From contig NC_058052.1 in assembly GCF_020085105.1 (NCBI RefSeq), forward strand, positions 24,480,233 to 24,544,232: a stretch of 64,000 bases of DNA, read 5' to 3'. Positions 54,889 to 64,000 of this stretch are shown here, piece by piece (position 1 is the stretch's first letter; each line of letters opens with the position of its first letter). Both the position numbers and the translations under genes were made by a program. Below the pieces are notes generated by a model. It did not search any database, was not told where the DNA came from, and saw nothing but the letters and a program-made list of their open reading frames with translations. Source of the DNA: Siniperca chuatsi. Its lineage: Eukaryota > Chordata > Actinopteri > Centrarchiformes > Sinipercidae.

Positions 54889-57800
54889 TTCCTCTGTAAT
54901 ATTATGTGTCATCGTCATCAGGGTTGTTTTATTCATTTTATTTCAAATGAATAGGTATTGCTTCATTTAACAGATTTAGCCCCTTTTTTCAAGCAATTCA
55001 TTTTTTGTTGCCAAATTCAGCTTTTGATCTTTGACATAGTGAGTGAGGCTGTGGTACTTTTAAAAACTCAGTCTGAAATAATTTTCATTTCTTTTTTTTG
55101 GTTTTGTATTCATGTAAAATCACTTGAACATAAAAATGGCAAACATCAGAAAATCTATTGTAATGGAAGTTAAGCATTTTTAACTGATTTAGAGCTGAAA
55201 TTCATAGTGGTTTTCTTCATGTGTATAGAGGATTGTGGTGAAACATTAATAACAATGCATTTATCTGACGAGTTCACCACACTGACATAATGAGAAACGC
55301 TTTTATTATCTTAAATGATAAAATGATGATAAACTAATCTGGTAGTCTGACATTCACTGCGTGCCAACAATATAGTAGAAATGCAAGATTAGAGTGTTGA
55401 TGAACTTTTAAAAAGTTAAGTAGTGCAACTTTGAAGGCATTTCTGTAAACTTCTCACAAACAAAACGCCAAGCAGTGATCACCCAACGGCTGTTTTAATT
55501 TAAAAATCAAAATATCTCAGCTTTCAAAATGTTCCTTCATAACTTTTCCCGAACGTCCTGTACAAGCTAGTGCTGTTCAACACTGTTCAAATCATTAATC
55601 AGTCAACGTATATTTGAATTAAATTTAATGTTATACATGAGTTTAGAGATGTGTTGTTTGAAAAAATGTTTTTGGCAGTCACGTTTTCTTGGCTTGGTTG
55701 TTTTTAAAGTTTAAGTGTCCTTATCAAAGGTGACAGTGACAGCGGCATAAGACTTCAGGCTACATCCTGCATTTTGCTGATTTCATTCATCCTCGTCTGT
55801 CTGTCTGTGTGGAGATGGCTTCTAAAGCGAAGAGTTCAACTGTAGACATTTCAGTCGATATGAAATCACACAGGCAATGCTTCATGCAACATCTACAAGT
55901 TATTTTTATATTTTTCATGTCATCTCACTCTTTGACATCTTTCTCCTACCCTTCTCTTAATGTAGCACTCAAAGCATGGATGGAAAAGTTTCTCCACTGG
56001 GTCAATATCGCTTTTTACTCATAATTTTTCCATATTCCTTTTTGATGACTTGTCTTTTTTTGTCTCACTCTTTGTACTGTAGATATACATCTCTATCTCT
56101 GTACTTTGTATTTGTCTGTGTACCCCTCTCTCTGTCTAGTTTTTTTCCCCAGGCCTTGGTGTGACCTCTGTTTTGGCAGAAGCATTAACATGCTGTCAAA
56201 GGAGAGGTGGAAGGCATAGAGGACAAGAAGAGAGATGTACTGTACTCATGCCATAAATGAGTCATTGTATTCTGCAATTACTTAAACAGCAGCAGCACTC
56301 ATTCTTCACATTTTAAAAAGCACTTCAGTGCCAGGAATATGCAAGGCTCAGCTCAGTAAAGCTCAACCAGTTATTGGGACGAATTTAAATTATTAATAAT
56401 TTTCTAAAATTTAAATACTTAAATTTTTTTTAATAAAATCAACACTTTAATAAATCAAACAACTAATGTAACTAGTAGTGTGAACATACTGCACACTTAA
56501 AAAGGCTGACTATAGGAACATTAAAGCCTTTAAACTGATGTGACTGACGAGGGAACTATGTATCTGAATTGTACAGGAATGGATTTTTCAATGGAAAAAT
56601 GAAATTGGTTGATCATCAATGGATTTTTTTTGTCTGAGTGACCACCATCGATCAGTCAGAGTGAATCAGTTAGATGTCTGAAGGCATTGGGTAGTGTGTG
56701 GATAGCTTTTCTCAAAATCGTATAACTTTTACTTGCTGACTTTTACATCAGACAATCTGACTTGTGAAGTTTCAGCACAGTAACAGCACTTCTACTTCAG
56801 AATATATAGAAAAGCACTTACCTGTCTCCTTCCACCCCGGATAAAAGGGGGCAGATGTGACAGGAAAACAAAAGGTGGCAGACAAGTAGTGGTTGCAGAA
56901 AGATTTGCAAAAGAGTGGTAGAGAGAAGGAGAGTGAGAGAAAGGACAGAGAAGACCAAAGAGAGTTGTTGTAGAAATCTTCTTGATGTTTGATATGGATG
57001 TGTTGTGATGTTCCACATTGTAAAACTTCACCTAGACACAACATCTCTCTGGGGCTTCACATGTCTGCTCTCCTCTGTCGGTCTGTTGATCTATTTTTGT
57101 TCATTCGCCTGTCTTCTTGTCTGTCTGTCTATTGTCTCTGGAAGGTGAGATGTACAAGTCAAAAATCTCAGCATGTGGCCAGAGTATTCCTTGATTTATA
57201 GGAATTGATCATTAACCTACTCAAACCATTGTCATGGTCTGCCATACCGCAGTAAAAATCTAATACTGATAAAGCTCTGTTGGCATGTCATTGATTTACT
57301 TACTCGCATGCTTTAGATGAAGATAGTGTACAGATCAATATTTTATCATATTATATAAAACCTCCCTGTTTTAGACTGTGTGGGGTACATAATAAGCGTA
57401 AAGAGTAGTAAAGCTTTGTTTAAATATGTAATGGCTCTGATCTGGTCAGCGTGTTAAAAAGAAACGTTTGTGGCAGCATAGTTTGGTTAGCTGGATGCCT
57501 TCCAACAAACCGTCATCTTGTATCTTTCAAAAGACCACTGGAGGCCAATGTAGGCCAACAACCATAATGTTTGCCTTCAGTCAGTCTCATGGCCAACACT
57601 GGCATAGGACATGTGCATGTCAGTTTGGCCACAACATGCCTCATCTTCTGTAAACAGCTGGAAGCTGTAGGGCTAAGTACTGCGTAACCTTGAGGAGTTT
57701 CATGCCAGTGTTATGTATGTCTTCACCCCTGCAGTGAGCATAATTTAACCGATTCCCCCCACAGCACATTAGCAATGCGCAGTGGGGTCAGTTCGTTTGA

Positions 57801-57889
57801 CCCAAGCCGTCAGACTAGCAGCATGTGGCAAAAAACCAGAGGAAAAACTCTGAGTCAAGACAACAAATGGCAGACAAGAGTGATCTTTT

Positions 57890-58430
57890 CATCTTTGCAC
57901 AGAAAAACTGAAAGAGCGAGGGAGAGAACAGAGACAGCAAAAACCAGACTGAAAAGCATGGGAAGGAAAAAGAAAAGGAGAAAGACAACCATATGATGAG
58001 CAAGGAAGCAAACAACAGATCCTCTCATCTCTGTTTTAAAAAAGAAAAAGACGAATGTACGAAGGAGTGAAGAGAGATAAAAAAACGGGGAAAAGAGAGA
58101 GACATATGAGTACTTACAAAACAGAGAGGAATAAAAAACCCAACAACAATCAGACAGGCATAAACCACGGCAGTGAAGACAGCAAACAAACACATTTCAG
58201 AAACAGAAAGAGGGGCAAAAAGGGAGAATAGGAGTGACAGAAAACCAGAAGCTACACAAAACAGACTGTAAAACAACAAACTTGTTGTCTCATCTGTGAT
58301 TCACTCCTCTGTATTCTGCAAAGGAGGTGCAAATAGGAAAGACAGCAGACAAAGCAGGAAAAGAGGAGGAAGGAGAAAGATGGAGAAAAGAGGTAAAGAG
58401 GGGGAACATTATAAGCGTAGAGAGGAGAAT
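57890..58430. other. Purine-rich (GA/AAG) stretch
   Basis: The plus strand is strongly A/G biased over about 0.5 kb (for example AGGAAAAAGAAAAGGAGAAA near 57965). Minus-strand frames here are Phe/Leu/Ser-rich shadows. No gene is indicated. Confidence 0.6.
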
Positions 58431-59946
58431 TCAGATACAAATTCCAAATACTTCATAAAAAATTGATTATTTTCTGTGTCCTTGTTACACTGGCTTTATG
58501 AAAGCTGTTAAATTGGCAAAAGAAATCCATCTTATCCAGAACATGATGGTCAATCTGAGCATGATCATGTTTATTTCTAAATTCCTGAAAACCTTTTGTG
58601 CAAGGAGGATTTCATCTGAAAGCAACCATTTTTGATTTCTTTGTAAGATGTACAGCTGCTTCTAGCTGTCATTTCCTTTGTTGTGGGGAAGAAAGCAATC
58701 AAGCCCCAATCACGGTAACAACAGACTTACCCAAGTCAACCCTTGTAGTGTGACTTACTGTAATGCTTGTTCCATCTGTTTCTGTCGAATGATGTCCCAG
58801 CAGTAATAGTATTTGCCCTCTGAAGCTCACTGAAGCAATCCCCAGAAAATCCCCATTTTTGTCATGGACTGTTTGGAAAATACCTCCCAGTAGCTATGAG
58901 GGATGCCCTGCCGTATCATGAGAACTGAAATCAAAATCAACTTCAAAAGCCAGTTGACATGACTGAAACATAACTATATTATTATTGAGATGTTAGTATA
59001 ATTACCAAAAGCAAGCAGGACAGAAAGAATAGTGTGTGGCATGTTTCTTTTCATCCTCTATGATGCCTTTAAACTGTGTGCTATCAGGCTGGCGTTTAGA
59101 GGATCAGCGAAAAACAGGAAGACAGTGCTGTTCTTCAAGCACAACACAAGTAGGGCAGATGGAAAACCACTTACAACATGATTATCCAAACTGTATAGAA
59201 AAGGGAAAAAGGTGCAACTCAAAATTTTCCAGCAAAGGGTGTTCAAAATGAGGTTAGTACAATAAGTAAATTGACACAAAATCACATTATCAAGTCATTA
59301 CTATTAGATAATCTTTCTTTCTGCTGGTCACTTTATCAAAAACTAAGACAATGACCAAACTGTATAATTTAGAATCTGTTCTTGCTACTCCACTGATCTA
59401 TTGTTCAAATTTTGTAAATTAGATCAGACTCTACAACAAATTAGAAAACACTACCATTTTGGACAAAGCTGTTATAATCTTACTGCCTATCTTTATAATT
59501 GTTGCTCTGCCAGCATGGTTGCATTTTAAGCTCCTTAATTTCTGTCTCCTTGGTACAGAGGTTAACCAATAAAATCTGCTATAACTGCCTAAAGACATTG
59601 TGTTGATTCTTTAAAGTCAGGCTTGTTCCCCTTGGATGACCTTCCCATGCAAAGGATTTGATGTTGTCAAATGATGTCAGAGCGTTAATAGCCGTCACCT
59701 TCCAAAGCTGAATAAAACTCTCTGAATGGCATTTAGCTTATCAGAGACTTTCAGCACAGAGATTATGGAGGAATAAACATGTTTGCTTAAAGCCTCTTAT
59801 AAAGGTGGAATGGCAACGTGTTGTAAACAAGTGTCTCATTAGGGAGAATATAAGCTACAGTGAAACTTATTTTAAAGGTAGGATAAGTCAGCATCAGTAA
59901 TAAGGCTGTAATTCTTGATGCTTTAAACCAGTTGTTTTAAGATGGA

Positions 59947-59968
59947 GGGGTAGGGGTGGGGTTAGGGG
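59947..59968 (+). other. Canonical G-quadruplex motif
   Basis: Four GGGG runs (59947-59950, 59953-59956, 59958-59961, 59965-59968) are separated by loops of 2, 1 and 3 bases. This is predicted to be very stable as a parallel quadruplex. No nearby gene is recognised. Confidence 0.85.
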
Positions 59969-61084
59969 TTGTTAATGTGGCATAGGTGTATAATATAAGT
60001 AACAATTATTCTGTGGTGAAAGCCTCTGTCCATATACTTTGTTTCAGTGGTGAATAAACACACTAAGTGATTATGGACATTCACTCCTTGTTTAAAAATG
60101 TGTTATACCTCATTACCATGAGCTGTACATAAGACTTTCAGCCATTAAAACCATCAATACTCTGCTCCACCTCTTTATCTTTATCACTGTGACTGGCATC
60201 CCTTCAGTTGAAACTTTAGACCGATCCTTTCTTGCATTTTCTCCTGGCTCAGTGTGAAGGAAACAACATGCTAAATTGCATTTTATTGTAACTTAAAACA
60301 AACAATCATAATCTTACACAAATCTGATGAAAACTGGTTTGTTTCCTTTGGTAGGTGAATGTTTTCTCAACACTTTCTCCCTTGGGAGGGGCAGCAGGCA
60401 TGTTTAGTTTGAAACTTTGGGCTCCATCTCTCCCTTTTTTCATCTCATCTCATCTTTTGCTCTCCTGTATTTTTGCTATGTTACTCCATTTTCTTTTCCT
60501 CTCACATTCTCTGTTTGCATCCCCTTCTCTCTCTTGGCCATCCTCCCTCAGTCTGTGCTCTAATCTAGCTGTCAGTCATCTTGTCATGGTGGTTCCAAAG
60601 TCTCATTTCCTGGGCAGGAATACATTAGCAGAGGGCTGCTCCGGAATTACCAGGCTGTCCCTGACAATTAGTTGGGAGACAGAGGACATCAGGCTGCGGT
60701 GGACACAGCCATCCTTACAACTTGCACCCAGCCAGACACTCACAAAGAGGGCCTAGAAATACAGGGCTTTTCCACCAACGTACATTATGTCTCCTTTCCC
60801 GCCAGAATTATTAGGGAAGTTTGACATCTTGAAAGTGACCTATGACATTTGTTAAGAGTGTGACTCCTACATAGCATATCAGTATTTCTAAAAAGAAAAT
60901 ATTTTATTGCAACCTATGACGGGAAAGTTCCCTTTCAGCCCTAATGTCCGCGAGGCCCATTGATAGCAATGTCTGCTGGTCGATTGTCAGTCAGTCCATT
61001 CATGTGACGCTTTGGTTCAGCTTAATTTGCTGATCAGATTGCAGTGAAATGCTGATCAGATTGCAATAAAATTTCAGACTGTTT

Positions 61085-63575
61085 GGGCCGACAGGGATCA
61101 CACCGGTAGTGGTAAGCAGAAAGGCGACATGCTTGCTGTGCTGGTCAACAACAGATGGTGTAACCCTGGTCACGTTACTATCAAGCAGAATATCTGTAGC
61201 CCGGACATTGAAGTGTTAGCTGTGGGACTCCGGCCATATTATTTGCCACGTGAATTCTCACATGCTATTGTTGTGGCTGTTTACATCCCCCCCTCTGCTA
61301 ACCCGGCATTGGCGTGCAACGGCATTCACACCGCCATAGCACAACTCCAGACTCAACACCCGAGTGCACTCATATCAATGTTGTGTGACTTCAACCATGT
61401 CAGTGTTTCAACAACACTGACTAATTTCACCCAGTATGTGAGTTGTCCTACTAGAGAGGAGAGGACACTGGACCTGCTGTATGCTAACACTAAGGATGCA
61501 TACAATCTGTGGACTGTCGTAGAAAGGGTTTCAGTCGTAGTCATCTGGAAGTCATTGACTAATTCACTAATGACTTCCGGATGGGAGCCGAAACGTCTTG
61601 ATTCTGAAAAGAGTGTCCAGATGACTACGACTGAAACCATTTCTACAATAGAACACTCCTGGACAAATGAGGGACTACACCGTCTTAATGTGTGGACTGC
61701 AATGTCCTAACTAAGATGGTCCATTGTTATCCAAATAATAAACTGTGGGTAACAAAGGACATCAAAGACATCCTGAATGTCAAGAGGAGGGCCTTTACCG
61801 ATGGTAATAGGGAGTAGGTAAGGGGAATCCAGGCTGACCTGAAGGTGAAGATCAGGGAGGCCAAGGAGAAGTACAGTAGGAAGCTGGAAACTCCAGCAGG
61901 ACAACTTGAGAGAAGTCTGGAGCTGCTTGAAGAGCATCACTGGCTTCAGACCGACTGGCAGCAGAGGAGTTGAAGGCAGCTTGGGCAGGGCAAACGAATT
62001 TAATCTTTTCTTTAACAGATTTGACACACCAGCTCCTGCTCATCCCCCCTCTAACTCAGCTGCTGTCTGCCCTCAGACTCCTCTGAGTCCACTGCTCCGC
62101 CGACCTCAATCTTCCTGGGAGAGTCCTACTCCCCCCTCAACCGGCTCTCAGGCTAACGGCCCTCTCCAGACTGACGACTCCCCCCTCCCCGTCTGTAACC
62201 TTTGCTGTGGGCCTGACTGCTGACCAAGTGAGAGGACAGCTGATGAAACTCCACTCAAACAAGGCTGCAGGCCCGATGGCATTTGCTCCGGGGTGCTAAA
62301 AGCCGGTGTCCCCCAGCTATGTGGAGTCCTTCAACATGTCTTCAACCTGAGCCTTCAAAGGGTCCCTGTTCTGTGGAAGACATCTTGCCTCATTCCTGTG
62401 CCAAAGACGTTGGGTCCCAGTGGCTCCAAGGACTACAGACCGGTGGCACTGACCTCCCACATAATGAAGACCCTGGAGAGACTGGTGCTGGAACAGCTGT
62501 GCCCCATGGTCAGACCCCTCCTGGACCCCCTTCAGTTCGCCTACCAGGCTCAGCTGGGAGTTGAGGATCCCATCATCTACCTGCTGAACCGCATCTACAC
62601 CCACCTGGACAAGCTGGCAAGCACGATGAGGATCATGTTTTTTTACTTCTCCAGTGCTTTCAACACCATCTGGCCAGCCCTGCTGCAGCCCTCTATTTTC
62701 TGAGGAGGCTGAGGTCCTTCAACATCTGCCGGACAATGCTGAAGATGTTTTATGAGTCTGTGGTGACCAGTGCTATCCTGTATGCTGTTGGATGCTGGGG
62801 CAGCAGGTTGAGGGTAGCGGACGCTAACAGACTCAACAAACTGATCTGTAAGGCCAGTGACATTGTGGGGGTGGAGCTGGACTCTCTGTCGGTGGAGAGG
62901 AAGATGCTGGCCAAACTACATGCCATCTTGGATAGTGTCTCCCACCCACTCCATGACATGCTGGTCAAACAAAGGAGTACCTTCAGCGAAAGACTCATCC
63001 CCCCAAAATGCACCACAGAGCGCCACAGGTCATTCCTGCCTGTGGCCATCAAACTCTTTAACTCCTCCATGTAAGTGTTAGTCTTTATGACCCTAAGTCA
63101 CTAAACTGGACATTGGATCATTAACATCACTGCAATATTTGAAATAATTGTGCAATATTCTCTGTTTAATACTCCTGTGCAATATACTCTGTTTTCAGTT
63201 TAAAATTCCCTATTTATATTTATTCATACTTTTATTACTGCTGTGCAATATCCACCATCTCGTAATCATCTTAATAATAAGCTACAGTTAACTTGACAGT
63301 ACTCATTATTGCACTATTACTTATTCCTTATATTATTACATTGTATAATCCCTTACATACTTATCAACCTCTAAATCCACTTTGGTACTTACACTTATTT
63401 TAGCTTGTATCCACTTTGTACTAAATTTATCTTACCTGTATTATAGCGTATTATATTTTGATTTGCTTAGTACTTCCATTCCTTCTATTCTCAAGTGTGC
63501 ATTGACGTGATAGTGAGCAGCTTTAACGAAAGAGTTTCCCCTCTGGGATCAATAAAGTATTTCTGATTCTGATTG
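61085..63575 (+). mobile_element. Degenerate jockey/CR1-superfamily LINE, internally deleted
   Basis: Endonuclease part: LAVLVNNRWCNPGHVTIKQN, VVAVYIPPSANPAL, CDFNHVSV (usual GDFN with Gly changed to Cys) and RTLDLLYANTKDAY (61129-61515). RT part: VPKTLGPSGSKDYRPVALTS and LDPLQFAYQAQ (62293-62703). The RT core with YADD is missing at about 62703, where the sequence jumps to the C-terminal region YAVGCWGSRL to RSFLPVAIKLFNSS (62736-63074). The 3' end reads CAATAAAGTATTTCTGATTC with short TTCTGA repeats, as in CR1-type elements. Frames are broken and the element is inactive. The exact family (Rex1-like or other) is not settled. Confidence 0.85.
61523..61653. mobile_element. Small fold-back insertion within the LINE
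   Basis: A 31-bp inverted repeat with one mismatch (left beginning GTAGAAAGGGTTTCAGTCG, right ending CTGAAACCATTTCTAC) brackets about 65 bp. That interior has its own small inverted repeat, AAGTCATT/AATGACTT. It interrupts the LINE endonuclease frame just after LLYANTKDAY. Confidence 0.6.
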
Positions 63576-64000
63576 TGGATATTCACAGTCCTCCATAGAT
63601 GATTCCCAGTGATATGGGTGACAGCCAGTGTAAGATTTCATCCACAAGAAGTTATCTTGAAAACCAACAGTAAAATTTCCCAGTGTTTTGTAAGCATTTA
63701 AAATTATCAATGGAATGTAACCTCCTCTGTACAAAGGGTTGCTGGTTCAGTTCTCCAAAACCTGTAAGAAAATATGGATTGGGAAATTACTGCTGTCTCC
63801 CTTTTTAATTGAAATTTGCTAACTGAAGTTCATAGAGCCTCACATTGTAAAGCATATTAAACCAATTACACAGTGGTCAAAATGCATTATGCATACTGGA
63901 GACTTGCTTTTTCTTGCTTTTTGGTCTGGTATTTGTATAAGATGCATGCCTGCATTGGTGATATATCATAACACTTCACATGGTGTTCTTTAATTAACAT

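Larger units (their letters stand above)
55000..61080. other. Gene-free, low-complexity stretch
   Basis: No exon with recognisable protein family content was found. A 133-aa open frame at 60355-60756 is Leu/Ser/Pro-rich and lies over CT-rich DNA; I do not regard it as a gene. The purine-rich block and the G-quadruplex are the only structured features noted. Confidence 0.45.

Noticed and set aside
54748..54970. Open frames rich in Ser/Leu
   Set aside because: They are translations of the CT microsatellite.
57815..58440. Several overlapping minus-strand hydrophobic frames
   Set aside because: They are shadows of a purine-rich block; the hydrophobicity comes from the T/C-rich complement.
60355..60756. 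133-aa open frame
   Set aside because: It is Leu/Ser/Pro-rich over CT-rich DNA, with no motif and no supporting exon structure.

Overview
The window is vertebrate nuclear DNA, almost certainly from a ray-finned fish of the spiny-rayed (percomorph) type. It is AT-rich and intron-dominated. It carries teleost-style repeats (L2/CR1-group LINEs, Tc1 and hAT transposons, tRNA-derived SINEs and long AC, GT, CT and GATA microsatellites). It holds three protein-coding genes whose neighbourhood matches the region 5' of the vertebrate HoxD cluster. The teleost HoxD copy with a lunapark neighbour but few Hox genes is HoxDb, so the best reading is the HoxDb-lnpkb locus; this assignment is inference.

Layout: (1) 1-3.7 kb is repeat-rich non-coding DNA. 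(2) 3.8-7.7 kb, minus strand, is a divergent paralog-group-11 Hox gene, best named hoxd11b. It can be assembled as three exons whose phases fit, 303 aa in total. Its homeobox is split by a 1.4 kb intron inside codon 43 of the homeodomain, whereas vertebrate Hox genes normally have one intron, upstream of the homeobox. (3) 7.7-14.7 kb has no gene that I can see; in an unreduced HoxD cluster hoxd12, hoxd13 and evx2 would lie here. (4) 14.7-25 kb, plus strand, is lunapark (lnpk), an ER three-way-junction protein. Fourteen coding exons give 427 aa, with a polyQ/polyE tract near the C-terminus and one possible in-frame cassette exon. (5) 25-29.8 kb holds the 3'UTRs of lnpk and of the convergent next gene. 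(6) 29.8-43.7 kb, minus strand, is chrna1, the muscle nicotinic acetylcholine receptor alpha-1 subunit. Ten coding exons give 459 aa, with one GC-AG intron and an 8.7 kb first intron filled with an L2-like LINE and other repeats. (7) 43.7-64 kb has no recognised host gene. It contains a 0.43 kb duplicated block, a 1.8 kb hAT-like element with an 8-bp target-site duplication, a Tc1-like 5' half, microsatellites, a G-quadruplex motif and a degenerate LINE with a small fold-back insertion.

The genes do not form an operon or pathway; they share an old synteny block. Hox and lnpk are transcribed divergently, as HOXD and LNPK are in mammals. lnpk and chrna1 converge tail to tail, and the genes that separate them in human (ATP5MC3, ATF2, CHN1) are absent from between them. 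The most notable observation is the Hox gene with a split homeobox. I assembled it by eye from splice sites and reading phase; transcript evidence would be decisive.
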